Origin: Pelagibacteraceae bacterium AG-325-J17
GTDB lineage: Bacteria > Pseudomonadota > Alphaproteobacteria > Pelagibacterales > Pelagibacteraceae
Length of the DNA stretch: 64,000 nt
Direction of reading: 5' to 3'
Assembly: GCA_003282825.1 (NCBI GenBank)
Contig: QBYM01000002.1
Location: 1-64,000, forward strand
Shown in pieces: positions 1 through 8,263 of this stretch (position 1 is the stretch's first letter; each line of letters begins with the position of its first letter). The position numbers and the translations under genes were made by a program. The notes under the pieces were generated by a model, which was not told the origin of the DNA, searched no databases, and saw only the letters and a program-made list of their open reading frames with translations.

Positions 1-105
1 AAGCTCGTGAATACAGTTAAAATTGGAATAGATACAAATATAGAAATTAGTAGTGAAGATAAAAACCAAACATTAAAATTTCTAAACATATTTGATATAT
101 ATTAA
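1..105 (+). CDS. C-terminal end of an unidentified protein (partial)
   Basis: An open frame runs in from the left edge and ends at a TAA at 103-105, giving 34 residues. The tail is mildly charged with alternating hydrophobics and ends in FDIY. That would fit a beta-rich C-terminal domain, but 34 residues are too few to name a family. A strong hairpin lies 13 nt after the stop, as expected at the end of a transcription unit, which supports the frame as real. It converges with the Fe-binding-protein unit. I cannot say whether it belongs to an iron transporter. Confidence 0.5.
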   Translation, partial: KLVNTVKIGIDTNIEISSEDKNQTLKFLNIFDIY

Positions 106-118
106 TGTATGATTTGTA

Positions 119-154
119 TGTGTCCACTACAAATCCCCATTTGTAATGGACACA
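119..154. terminator. Bidirectional hairpin terminator
   Basis: A 16-bp inverted repeat with one mismatch (arms 119-134 and 139-154, arm beginning TGTGTCCA) closes a 4-nt CCCC loop. It sits between two convergent coding ends (stop at 105 on + and stop at 166 on -). A/T-rich sequence on both sides lets it work as an intrinsic terminator in either direction. It is the only convergent junction in the window with a clear terminator. Confidence 0.8.
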
Positions 155-165
155 AGAAAGAAAAA

Positions 166-336
166 TTAAAAATTAAACACTTTAAGGAGATGCGGAACTT
201 CCTTAGATTCAATTTCTTCTAGTTTTCTTTTATTTAGTCTCTTATTGATTTTTTCACACTCCTGTTTACATGGGGAACATGCACTGGAAGACTTATTTAA
301 ATCAATATCAGACATAAATTTTTTTTCTTCTTTCAT
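166..336 (-). CDS. Small charged protein with CxxCxxxC motif (56 aa)
   Basis: The frame starts at ATG 334-336 and ends at TAA 166-168. It lies 7 nt downstream of the iron-binding-protein gene on the same strand, so it is probably co-transcribed with it. The product is hydrophilic and Lys/Glu-rich, with Cys20, Cys23 and Cys27 as CSPCKQEC followed by a basic helix. Another in-frame Met is at residue 8 (MSDIDL). The Cys spacing could bind a metal or Fe-S cluster. It loosely recalls the N-terminal Cys motif of oxidoreductase-like small proteins, but I cannot assign it. The location downstream of a probably Fur-controlled gene makes a role in metal handling plausible. That role is inference. Confidence 0.6.
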   Translation of the reverse strand: MKEEKKFMSDIDLNKSSSACSPCKQECEKINKRLNKRKLEEIESKEVPHLLKVFNF

Positions 337-343
337 TATTTGC

Positions 344-1372
344 TTATTTCCAACCAGCAGCTGTCATTACTTCTAATGCGGCAGCTTGATTTTTTCCATA
401 AGAAGCTAGTTTAGTTTTCATGTCTTGTTGAAAATCTAATCCTAAGTTATTTACTACTAATGGACTTGGTGAAACACCATCAATCATTGGAAACTCAAAT
501 GTATTGTTAGTAAAGTGCTCTTGAGATTGTGGAGTTAATAAAAACTCTACAAGTTTAACAGCATTATCTTTATTAGGTGCTCCTTTTACTAAGGCTGCAC
601 AACTAACATTCATGTGTGTTCCTCTACCATTTTGATTAGGAAAGAAAGCTTTTACTTTTTTAGCTGCTTCTTGTTGTTCAGCACCTTTTTTACCAGACAA
701 CATTAGAGCTAAATAATAAGTGTTAGCTACTGCAATATCAGCTTCTCCTGCTGCTACTGCCATGATCTGAGCTCTATCATTTCCTTTAGAGTCTCTAGCC
801 ATGTTTGCAACAACTCCTTTTGCCCATTCAGCTGTAGCTTTTTTTCCATTATTTTCAATTAATGAAGCTACAAGAGATTTGTTATATATGTTGCTAGATT
901 TTCTTATTACTAATCTTCCTTTCCATTTAGGATCAGCTAGACCTTCATAAGACATTCCAGATAATTCAGCACCAGTAACTCTTTCAGGTGAATAATAAAT
1001 TATTCTAGCTCTTTTTGCTATTCCAACCCATTTACTTGTTCTAAAGCTTTTTGGAACAGCAGCTTTTATAGCAGCAGATGTTAAGCCACCTTGAAGATGA
1101 CCTTTTGCATCCATAGCACCACATCTTCCAGCATCAGCAGTAATATAAAGATCTGCGGATGAGTCTGCGCCCTCTTCAATTATTCTTTTTTCTAAAGCAC
1201 CTGATTTTCCATTTATAAGATTGACCTTAATTCCGGTCATACTTGTGAACTTGGAATAAAGCTCAGCATCTGCTTTATAATGTCTTGCGTTAAAAACATT
1301 AACTTCATTTGCAACCGCTAAAGTTGACAAAACTAAAGATGTAATTATTGCAAAAATTGATAATTTTCTCAT
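344..1372 (-). CDS. Periplasmic Fe(III)-binding protein of an ABC transporter (FbpA/SfuA/FutA type)
   Basis: This 342-residue protein binds ferric iron in the periplasm for an ABC importer. It has a Sec signal peptide (residues 1-21, ending LAVA) and then the family start VNVFNARHY. His31/Tyr32 near the N-terminus and the Tyr219-Tyr220 pair in VANTYYLAL match the iron-ligand positions of FbpA/FutA/IdiA proteins. Length is normal for the family. An AAGGAG ribosome site (1377-1382 on the complementary strand) fixes the ATG at 1370-1372. The permease and ATPase are not adjacent on the right, and only 343 bases are visible to the left. A palindromic Fur/IRO-like box lies 48-62 nt upstream of the start, so iron-starvation induction is expected. 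Confidence 0.9.
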   Translation of the reverse strand: MRKLSIFAIITSLVLSTLAVANEVNVFNARHYKADAELYSKFTSMTGIKVNLINGKSGALEKRIIEEGADSSADLYITADAGRCGAMDAKGHLQGGLTSAAIKAAVPKSFRTSKWVGIAKRARIIYYSPERVTGAELSGMSYEGLADPKWKGRLVIRKSSNIYNKSLVASLIENNGKKATAEWAKGVVANMARDSKGNDRAQIMAVAAGEADIAVANTYYLALMLSGKKGAEQQEAAKKVKAFFPNQNGRGTHMNVSCAALVKGAPNKDNAVKLVEFLLTPQSQEHFTNNTFEFPMIDGVSPSPLVVNNLGLDFQQDMKTKLASYGKNQAAALEVMTAAGWK

Positions 1373-1419
1373 TTATCTCCTTGATTAAATTGTTATTTGA
1401 GAATGCTAATTATTCGCAA

Positions 1420-1434
1420 TGATAATGATTATCA
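1420..1434. promoter_or_regulatory. Fur-box / IRO-box-like operator
   Basis: TGATAATGATTATCA is a perfect 7-1-7 palindrome in the 117-nt gap upstream of the Fe-binding-protein gene. Read on the minus strand with four flanking bases, it matches 16 of 19 positions of the classical Fur consensus. It also fits the TGA-N9-TCA form of the RirA-type iron-responsive element of alphaproteobacteria. A possible -10 (GATAAT) lies inside it, so binding would block the promoter. Which regulator uses it cannot be told from this window. Confidence 0.7.
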
Positions 1435-1489
1435 ATCGCAATAATGTCGCAGATACAACTTACAAGAAATATTGGGATATTGTTAATAT

Positions 1490-2380
1490 TTATGATTTCC
1501 AATCACCAATTTTACTGAATAAAAAATTTCTAAAAGCTTGAACTCTAGCAGTATTTTTTAAGGATTGAGGATAAACGAAATGAGCCTCGGTAATTGGTCC
1601 CTCTGATTTGGGTAATACTTTAATTACATTGTTTGAATTTGTAACTAAATATTCAGGTAATGCCGCAAGTCCTACTCCAGATTCGACCGCTAAAAGAAGT
1701 CCCATCACACTATTAACTTTCATAATAGATTTCCTTTTTTTACCGTCATGCATACCAAGTTTTAAGGCCCAATCTGGATTATAAACTGGAGATGGAGCGC
1801 CTTTTCCAAATGAGATGAATTTATGCTTATTTAAATCACCAATTGTTTTAGGCATTCCATATTTTTCTAAATATTTATTAGAGCCATATATAAAGTACTT
1901 AATATCTACCAGTTTTTTTTGAATATAATTAAGCTGTTTTGGTCTTCTCATAAAAATACCTATATCTGCTTGTCGGGTACTTAAATCAAGTTCTTTATCA
2001 TCAAAAACTAAGTCAATTTCTATTTCTGGATTTAAACTCATAAATTCTTGGATTCTTGGGGTAAGCCAGTGAGTTCCAAAACTTCTAACTGTAGTAATGG
2101 TTAATTTTCCAGTTGGTTTATTTTTTTGGTCTCCTAATGAGGTTTCTACCTCTTTTAACTTGCTTATAACCTCATGAGCTGTTTTAAATACATATTCACC
2201 ATTTTCGGTCAAAGTTAAACCTCTAGCATGTCTCTCAAATAACTGAACCTTTAAATCCTGCTCTAGAGATTGAATTTGTCTACTGATGGCTGATTGACTA
2301 AGATTTAAATTTACTGTGGCATTGGTAAAACTTCCTGCCTCTGCAACTGCGTGAAATATTTTTAATTTATCCCAATCCAT
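1490..2380 (-). CDS. LysR-family transcriptional regulator
   Basis: The protein has 296 residues and standard LTTR architecture. An N-terminal winged helix-turn-helix (about residues 3-62, with NLSQSAISRQI and LFERHARGLTLTENG) is followed by a two-lobed effector domain from about residue 90. Its ATG overlaps the stop of the upstream acuI-like gene by one base (TAATG), so it is translationally coupled and lies last in the folE-acuI-lysR run. The usual inference is that it controls its own operon or the neighbouring acuI-like gene, but no divergent target is present. The effector is unknown. Confidence 0.9.
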   Translation of the reverse strand: MDWDKLKIFHAVAEAGSFTNATVNLNLSQSAISRQIQSLEQDLKVQLFERHARGLTLTENGEYVFKTAHEVISKLKEVETSLGDQKNKPTGKLTITTVRSFGTHWLTPRIQEFMSLNPEIEIDLVFDDKELDLSTRQADIGIFMRRPKQLNYIQKKLVDIKYFIYGSNKYLEKYGMPKTIGDLNKHKFISFGKGAPSPVYNPDWALKLGMHDGKKRKSIMKVNSVMGLLLAVESGVGLAALPEYLVTNSNNVIKVLPKSEGPITEAHFVYPQSLKNTARVQAFRNFLFSKIGDWKS

Positions 2381-3381
2381 TATTTATTAAGGTCAACCAA
2401 AACTCTTCCTGAAATTTCACCTTTTAATATTTTAGGATAAGTTTCGATTAACTCTTCCAAGCTAACTGTTTGAATAGATTTTTCTAGTAAGTCAAAATCA
2501 ATTAAATTTGCAGCTTCACTCCAAATAAATTCTCTTCTTTTTATACTACAATTTGCAGAGTCCATTCCCCAAAGTTTAATTCCTCTAAGCATAAACGGGA
2601 TAACACTTGTATTAAGTTCATTAGTATTTGCATTACCACAAACTGCTATAATTCCATTTGGATTAGTTTGTACTATTGCATTAGCTAATATCTTTCCTCC
2701 AACAGTATCTACAACACCATCCCACAAACCTTTATCGATAAGTCTTGGATCTTTGTCAAATTCAGCTCGATTTAAAACAGTTTTAGCACCTAAAGATTTT
2801 AAATAATCTGCTTTAGAGTCCTTTCCTGTAACTGCAGTAACGTTGTATCCCATTTTATTTAATGCAATCACTGCAACACTTCCGACACCACCTGTTGCTC
2901 CAGTTACTAAAACATTATTTACTTTTTCCCCAAGTAATATTTCTTCTCTTGCTTTAATTGCAAAAGCACTCATTAATGAAGTAAAGCCAGCAGTACCAAG
3001 TATCATTGCTTGTTTGCTGGTTAAATTTTTTGGTTTTTTAACTAAAAAATCTCCATTAACTTTTGCAACTTGAGAATACCCACCATAAAAAATTTCACCT
3101 ACTCTAAATCCTGTTAAGATTACTTCATCACCTTCTTTAAAATTTGAATTTTCACTTTCTAAAACTGTTCCTGAGAAATCAATACCTGGAATATGAGGAA
3201 ACTCTTTGACTAATCTTCCACCATTTTTTAAGATCATCCCATCTTTAAAATTAAGATCAGAATAATCTACTTTAATAGTAACATCCCCATGCTTTAAAAA
3301 ACTTTTATCAATTGATTTTACCTCACGGGTAAACTCCTCACCTTTTTGATCTAAAATTAATGCTTTAAATTGAGCAGACAC
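2380..3381 (-). CDS. acuI: YhdH/AcuI-family NADPH-dependent acrylyl-CoA reductase-like oxidoreductase
   Basis: This is a medium-chain dehydrogenase/reductase of 333 residues. The N-terminal GroES-like part has LNFKDGMI and HIPGIDFSGTV, and the Rossmann domain carries VTGATGGVGSVAV (about residues 159-171). There are no zinc-ligand cysteines, as in the YhdH/AcuI group. AcuI proteins reduce acryloyl-CoA to propionyl-CoA, which detoxifies acrylate from DMSP or 3-hydroxypropionate routes. The start is GTG (3379-3381), one base after the folE stop, and the 3' end overlaps the lysR start. The YhdH/AcuI family call is strong. Physiological use in DMSP metabolism is inferred from the expected SAR11 lifestyle. 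Confidence 0.8.
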   Translation of the reverse strand: MSAQFKALILDQKGEEFTREVKSIDKSFLKHGDVTIKVDYSDLNFKDGMILKNGGRLVKEFPHIPGIDFSGTVLESENSNFKEGDEVILTGFRVGEIFYGGYSQVAKVNGDFLVKKPKNLTSKQAMILGTAGFTSLMSAFAIKAREEILLGEKVNNVLVTGATGGVGSVAVIALNKMGYNVTAVTGKDSKADYLKSLGAKTVLNRAEFDKDPRLIDKGLWDGVVDTVGGKILANAIVQTNPNGIIAVCGNANTNELNTSVIPFMLRGIKLWGMDSANCSIKRREFIWSEAANLIDFDLLEKSIQTVSLEELIETYPKILKGEISGRVLVDLNK

Positions 3382-3382
3382 T

Positions 3383-3997
3383 TTAATCTTTTGTTATGCT
3401 AATAAATCTTAGGTATCTGTTTTGATAACTAAGGTCTTCTTTAAATTGACCTAAGTAATAATTTGTTACTGTTGTAGCTTGTTCTTTTTTAATACCTCTC
3501 ATAGTCATACACTGATGAGTGGAGTCTATTGTTACAGCTACACCTTTTGCATCTAAAGATTCCATAAGGGTATTCGCAATCTGCATAGTTAATCTTTCCT
3601 GGGTTTGCAATCTTTTTGAAAATACTTCAACAACTCTTGCTAATTTACTTAACCCAACTACTCTTTCTTTTGGAATATAAGCTACATGAGCTTTTCCAAT
3701 AATTGGAGCCATATGATGCTCACAATGACTTTGCACTGAAATATTTTTTTGAACAACCATATCGTCATAACCGTCGACGTCACCAAAAGTTTTATCTAAA
3801 ATTTGAGTTGGATCCTCTTTGTAGCCTTTAAAATATTCTTTAAATGCTTTAACTACTCTTTTAGGTGTTTCTAACAATCCTTCTCTGTTAGGGTCTTCAC
3901 CCATCCAAGACAAAATTGTCTTAAATGCTTCTTCAGCTTCTTTATCTGAAACTTTTTTTGAATTTTCGTTGTTATCTATATCTTTAACTAATTTCAT
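3383..3997 (-). CDS. folE: GTP cyclohydrolase I
   Basis: FolE converts GTP to 7,8-dihydroneopterin triphosphate, the first step of folate (and queuosine precursor) synthesis. The 204-residue protein carries the zinc and catalytic signatures SHCEHHMAPI and STHQCMTMRG plus the GLSKLARVVE helix, so it is complete. It is the first gene of a leftward unit with acuI and lysR. It supplies tetrahydrofolate precursors to a neighbourhood full of THF-dependent demethylases. The promoter must lie in the 76-nt region shared with divergent hisI. Confidence 0.96.
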   Translation of the reverse strand: MKLVKDIDNNENSKKVSDKEAEEAFKTILSWMGEDPNREGLLETPKRVVKAFKEYFKGYKEDPTQILDKTFGDVDGYDDMVVQKNISVQSHCEHHMAPIIGKAHVAYIPKERVVGLSKLARVVEVFSKRLQTQERLTMQIANTLMESLDAKGVAVTIDSTHQCMTMRGIKKEQATTVTNYYLGQFKEDLSYQNRYLRFISITKD

Positions 3998-4015
3998 GGA
4001 GAGTTTTATACCTAT

Positions 4016-4027
4016 AAATGCGCATTT
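4016..4027. promoter_or_regulatory. Palindrome in the folE/hisI divergent promoter region
   Basis: AAATGCGCATTT is a perfect 12-base palindrome inside the 76-nt gap (3998-4073) between divergent folE and hisI. It is the only G+C-containing symmetric element there, and it sits 19 nt upstream of folE. A TATATCTATATAT stretch beyond it could hold -10 elements. It may be an operator or chance. No regulator is known. Confidence 0.3.
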
Positions 4028-4073
4028 TTAAAATATTTAATATATCTATATATGTGCTACATAATTACCATTT

Positions 4074-4541
4074 ATGTTCAAAAAAAGAGAAAATGTACTT
4101 GAAATCGAGGAAGGGAATCTCCTTTCTCCAAAATTTGATAATGATGGGCTTATTCCAGTCATTACGATGTGCGCTAAAACAAAAGAAATTTTAATGCACG
4201 GATACATGAATATTGAAGCTTTAAAAAAAACAATTGAAACAAAGGAAGCTCATTATTTTAGTAGATCAAGAAATGCATTATGGCATAAAGGTAAAACAAG
4301 TGGCTTTACACAAAAAGTAACTGAAATTAGAATTGATGATGATCAAGATTCAATATGGTTAACTGTTGATATTGGAGAAGGATCAAGCTGCCATGTAGGT
4401 TATAGATCTTGTTTTTATAGATCTATCCCTTTAGGACCAATAGAAAATGGTAGAGAAGTAGAAATGAAATTTACTGAAAAAGAAAAAAAATTTGATCCTG
4501 AAAAAGTTTATAAAGGTCAACCCAATCCTACAAAAATATAG
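4074..4541 (+). CDS. hisI: Phosphoribosyl-AMP cyclohydrolase
   Basis: HisI opens the adenine ring of PR-AMP in histidine synthesis. The protein has 155 residues and is monofunctional, with no HisE domain, as is usual in alphaproteobacteria. Family signatures are visible: GYMNIEAL, AHYFSRSRNALWHKG and the zinc-site Cys/Asp region VDIGEGSSCHVGYRSCFYR. The N-terminal 25 residues and the C-terminal tail are slightly longer than in minimal family members. The next gene starts at the very next base. Confidence 0.95.
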   Translation: MFKKRENVLEIEEGNLLSPKFDNDGLIPVITMCAKTKEILMHGYMNIEALKKTIETKEAHYFSRSRNALWHKGKTSGFTQKVTEIRIDDDQDSIWLTVDIGEGSSCHVGYRSCFYRSIPLGPIENGREVEMKFTEKEKKFDPEKVYKGQPNPTKI

Positions 4542-4916
4542 ATGAACAAAAACCAAAAAAATGTTCTAGGCGAAAATCTAGAAGAGTGTTCTTTAGACCC
4601 TTTAACTGGATGGTATAGAGATGGTTGTTGTAACACAGATGAGAATGACCATGGTTTACATACAGTATGTGCAAAAGTAACTACTGAATTTTTAGAATGG
4701 TGTAAAGAAGCTGGTAATGATTTAATTACTCCTCATCCAGAATTTGGGTTTCCAGGGCTAAAAGATGGAGATGGCTGGTGTGTTTGTGCTACTTGGTATG
4801 CAAGAGCAGTAGAAGCTGGAAAAGGATGTCCAATTTTTTTAAAAAGAACACATGAAAATACTTTAAAAATTTTACCTATTGAAACTTTAAAAAAATTTGC
4901 AATAGATCTTTCTTAG
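4542..4916 (+). CDS. DUF2237 family protein
   Basis: The 124-residue protein begins directly after the hisI TAG with no gap, so it should be coupled to hisI. It has the hallmarks of DUF2237: NVLGENLEECSLDPLTGWYRDG, a CCNT motif, HTVCA, GDGWCVCATWYARAV and a conserved ending. The six conserved cysteines suggest metal binding or redox chemistry, but no function is established for the family. It ends flush against the convergent ETF-QO gene with zero intergenic bases. Confidence 0.88.
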   Translation: MNKNQKNVLGENLEECSLDPLTGWYRDGCCNTDENDHGLHTVCAKVTTEFLEWCKEAGNDLITPHPEFGFPGLKDGDGWCVCATWYARAVEAGKGCPIFLKRTHENTLKILPIETLKKFAIDLS

Positions 4917-6536
4917 CTACATATTTCCATATTTAGGGCCGCCACCACCTTCTGGTGTTACCCAATTAATATTTTGAGAAGGCTCTTTAATATCACAGGT
5001 TTTACAATGAATACAATTCTGTGCATTGATTACAAATTTATTTACTTCATTTTCTTTCTGAATTTCATATACACCTGCTGGACAATATCTTTGCGCAGGT
5101 TCATCAAATTTTTCTAAAGTATAGCTAATTGGTAAATTTGGATCTTTTAATTGTAAGTGTACAGGTTGATTATCTGAATGATTAGTTCCTGTTAAATAAA
5201 CTGAACTTGTCTTATCAAAAGTAATTACATTATCTGGCTTTGGATAATCAATTTTTGGCATTTCATTTGCAGGCTTTAAAGTTTCATGATCTGCATGTTT
5301 GTGCTTAAGAGTAAATGGTAATTTACCTCTGAATAAGATTTGGTCTATTCCTGTGAAAATAATACCTAATATTAATCCCCAACTAAAACTCGGCTTTACA
5401 TTCCTGGCTTTATATAATTCTTCATGTAACCAACTATTTTTAAATTTTTCTTCAAAGATTGATAAATCTTTTTTATCCTCTATATGTTCATGAATTGCTT
5501 CTGCTGCAATAATTCCACTTTTCATTGCTGTATGTGATCCTTTAATTTTTGGCATATTCAATGTTCCAGCGTCACATCCAACTAATAGTGCCCCTGGCAT
5601 AAACATTTTAGGTAAACTTTGAAATCCTCCCTCAATTAAAGCTCTAGCTCCATAAGAAATTCTTTTTCCACCTTCAACAATTTTCTTAATTGCAGGATGA
5701 GTTTTAAATCTCTGAAATTCATCAAACGGAGATAAATATGGATTTTTATAATCTAAACCAATTACATATCCTAAAAAAACCTGCTTATTTTCAGCATGAT
5801 AGATAAAACTTCCACCATATGTATTTTTATCAAGCGGCCATCCAGCGGTGTGCATTACCATTCCTTCTTCATGATTTTTCTCATCTATTTCCCAAATTTC
5901 TTTAAAACCAATGCCATATTGTTGAGGATCTTTGCCTTTATCTAGTTCAAAATTTTTAATTAACTGTTTTCCCAAATGACCTCTACAACCTTCGGCAAAG
6001 ACTGTTACTTTACCTAAAAGTTCAATACCCGGTTCAAAACTATCTTTTTTATTTCCTTCTTTATCTATACCCATGTCTTGAGTTGCTACTCCTTTAACAG
6101 AGCCATCCTCATTATATAAAATTTCACTAGCTGGAAACCCTGGAAAAATCTCAACACCTAAAGCTTCAGCTTGTTCAGCAAGCCATCTGCATAAGTTTGC
6201 AAGACTGATGATATAATTTTTATGATTTTGTTGAACTGAGGGTAAAAGCCATGTTGGCCAGCTTAATGATTTTGTTTTTCCTAAAAACAAGAATTTTTCT
6301 TTACTAACTTTAGTTTTAATAGGTGAGTTTAATTCTTTCCAATTAGGAATTAATTCATCTAATGCTCTAGTCTCAAAAACATTTCCACTCAAAATGTGCG
6401 CACCTATTTCTGATGCTTTTTCTAGTAAACAAACATTTAAATTTGAGTCAAGCTGTTTAAGTTTAATAGCTGTTGATAGACCTGATGGTCCACCACCTAT
6501 TATTACAACATCATATTCCATCGTCTCTCTGGACAT
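4917..6536 (-). CDS. Electron transfer flavoprotein:ubiquinone oxidoreductase (ETF-QO)
   Basis: This inner-membrane-associated enzyme passes electrons from reduced ETF to ubiquinone. The 539-residue protein has an N-terminal FAD-binding Rossmann motif (GGGPSGLS, about residues 14-21). A middle region contains the quinone-site sequence around GCRGHLGKQL. The C-terminal 4Fe-4S domain carries cysteines in RYCPAGVYE and NCIHCKTCDIK. Length and order match bacterial ETF-QO. It is the last gene of the leftward dimethylglycine dehydrogenase-etfB-etfA unit, 23 nt after etfA, which links dimethylglycine oxidation directly to the respiratory chain. Confidence 0.95.
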   Translation of the reverse strand: MSRETMEYDVVIIGGGPSGLSTAIKLKQLDSNLNVCLLEKASEIGAHILSGNVFETRALDELIPNWKELNSPIKTKVSKEKFLFLGKTKSLSWPTWLLPSVQQNHKNYIISLANLCRWLAEQAEALGVEIFPGFPASEILYNEDGSVKGVATQDMGIDKEGNKKDSFEPGIELLGKVTVFAEGCRGHLGKQLIKNFELDKGKDPQQYGIGFKEIWEIDEKNHEEGMVMHTAGWPLDKNTYGGSFIYHAENKQVFLGYVIGLDYKNPYLSPFDEFQRFKTHPAIKKIVEGGKRISYGARALIEGGFQSLPKMFMPGALLVGCDAGTLNMPKIKGSHTAMKSGIIAAEAIHEHIEDKKDLSIFEEKFKNSWLHEELYKARNVKPSFSWGLILGIIFTGIDQILFRGKLPFTLKHKHADHETLKPANEMPKIDYPKPDNVITFDKTSSVYLTGTNHSDNQPVHLQLKDPNLPISYTLEKFDEPAQRYCPAGVYEIQKENEVNKFVINAQNCIHCKTCDIKEPSQNINWVTPEGGGGPKYGNM

Positions 6537-6559
6537 AGTCTAATTTTTTACAGATTATA

Positions 6560-7513
6560 TTATTTTTGTATAGTGTTTAATTTGTTCAATTCCTCTAAGA
6601 ATTGAGGAAGTGCTTCAAAAAGATCAGCTTCAAGACCATAATCAGCAACACTAAATATTGGTGCTTCACCATCTTTGTTAATTGCAACTATTACTTTACT
6701 TTCTTTCATTCCAGCTAAATGTTGGATAGCTCCAGATATACCTACTGCAATATATAAATCTGGCACTACAACTTTACCTGTTTGTCCAACTTGATGATCG
6801 TTACTTATATAACCTGCATCAACAGCTGCTCTAGATGCACCAATTGCTGCATTTAATTTGTCAGCTAGTGAAGTAATTAATTTAAAATTATCACCACTTT
6901 GCATTCCTCTACCACCAGAAACAACTACTCTAGCCGTTCCAAGTTCAGGTCTATCAGATTTAATTTCTTCTCTTTTTATAAATTTTGTTTGTACAAATTC
7001 TTCACCTGCTTCCGCTTTTTCAATAGGTGCAGATCCCCCAGAACTTTCACAAGGATCAAATGAAGTAGGTCTTATTGTTACACACTTTTTGTTGTCTTTA
7101 CTTTTTACAGTAGCAAAAGCATTCCCAGCATAAATTGGTCTTAAAAAAGTATCATTAGACACAACTTTTGTAATATCACTAATTTGAGAAGTATCTAAAG
7201 CTGCAGCAATTCTTGGCATTAAATTTTTACCAAAAGTATTTGCAGAAGAAATAATGTGTGAATAATTTTCTGATAATTTAACAATGACTGGGGCAAAATT
7301 TTCAGCAACAAAATTTTCATAGTGAGGAGCTTCAACTTGGATTACTTTTTTTATTAATTCTAATTCTGAAAGTGCTTTTGCTGCTGCTCCACATTCATGA
7401 CCTATAATTACCGCATGAACATCTGTATCTATTTGAGAGGCTGCAGTTGCAGCATTAAGAGTAAAGGGTCTAAGTTCTTTATTATTATGTTCTGCTATTA
7501 ATAAAACTGACAT
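6560..7513 (-). CDS. etfA: Electron transfer flavoprotein alpha subunit
   Basis: EtfA (317 residues) binds FAD and accepts electrons from flavoprotein dehydrogenases. Its C-terminal FAD domain shows [28 protein letters not shown] and [12 protein letters not shown], in the expected order. It starts directly after the etfB stop (7514). With EtfB it forms the soluble heterodimer between the dimethylglycine dehydrogenase and ETF-QO encoded in the same unit. Confidence 0.97.
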   Translation of the reverse strand: MSVLLIAEHNNKELRPFTLNAATAASQIDTDVHAVIIGHECGAAAKALSELELIKKVIQVEAPHYENFVAENFAPVIVKLSENYSHIISSANTFGKNLMPRIAAALDTSQISDITKVVSNDTFLRPIYAGNAFATVKSKDNKKCVTIRPTSFDPCESSGGSAPIEKAEAGEEFVQTKFIKREEIKSDRPELGTARVVVSGGRGMQSGDNFKLITSLADKLNAAIGASRAAVDAGYISNDHQVGQTGKVVVPDLYIAVGISGAIQHLAGMKESKVIVAINKDGEAPIFSVADYGLEADLFEALPQFLEELNKLNTIQK

Positions 7514-8263
7514 TTATATTACCTTTGCTTCATTTTTTAGTTTCTGAACTAATTCTGCCACACTAGAAACTTTTATACCTGCTTTTCTTTTAGGTGGTTC
7601 TTCTACCTTAGTTTGCTCGATTCTTGGGGTTGTATCTACTCCTAAATCTGACGCATTTATTTGTTCAATCGGCTTTTTCTTGGCTTTCATTATATTTGGT
7701 AATGACGCATATCTAGGTTCATTTAATCTAAGATCACATGTAACGATTGCTGGAACATTTATTTCTATTGTTTCTAACCCCTCATCGATTTCTCTAGTAA
7801 CTTCCAAGGATTTATCTTTAATCTCAATTTTAGATGCGAAAGTCGCTTGAGGCCAATTAAGTAATGCACTGAGCATTTGACCAGTTTGATTACAATCATC
7901 ATCAATTGCTTGTTTGCCCATAAAAACTAAATCTGGTTTTTCTTTTTCAACTATTTTTTGTAAAAGTTTAGAAACTGCTAATGGTTCTAAAATCCCCTCA
8001 GTCTTAACAAGTATACCTCTGTCTGCACCTACTGCTAAAGCTTTACGTACCGTCTCTTGAGCTTTCTCTTCTCCAATGCTAACAGCTATAACTTCAGTAG
8101 CTTTTCCAGCCTCTTTAATTTTTACTGCCTCTTCTATAGCATTATCATCTGGTGGATTGGTAGACATCTTAACATTATCAGTAACTACACCTGTATTGTC
8201 TTCTTTAACTCTTATTTGAACGTTGTAATCAATAACTCTTTTTACTGCGACTAAAATTTTCAT
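7514..8263 (-). CDS. etfB: Electron transfer flavoprotein beta subunit
   Basis: EtfB (249 residues) shows the family features [26 protein letters not shown], the AMP-binding region around [14 protein letters not shown] and the recognition segment [15 protein letters not shown], which contacts partner dehydrogenases. Its ATG shares one base with the stop of the upstream dimethylglycine dehydrogenase (TAATG). That implies tight co-expression with its likely electron donor. Confidence 0.97.
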   Translation of the reverse strand: MKILVAVKRVIDYNVQIRVKEDNTGVVTDNVKMSTNPPDDNAIEEAVKIKEAGKATEVIAVSIGEEKAQETVRKALAVGADRGILVKTEGILEPLAVSKLLQKIVEKEKPDLVFMGKQAIDDDCNQTGQMLSALLNWPQATFASKIEIKDKSLEVTREIDEGLETIEINVPAIVTCDLRLNEPRYASLPNIMKAKKKPIEQINASDLGVDTTPRIEQTKVEEPPKRKAGIKVSSVAELVQKLKNEAKVI

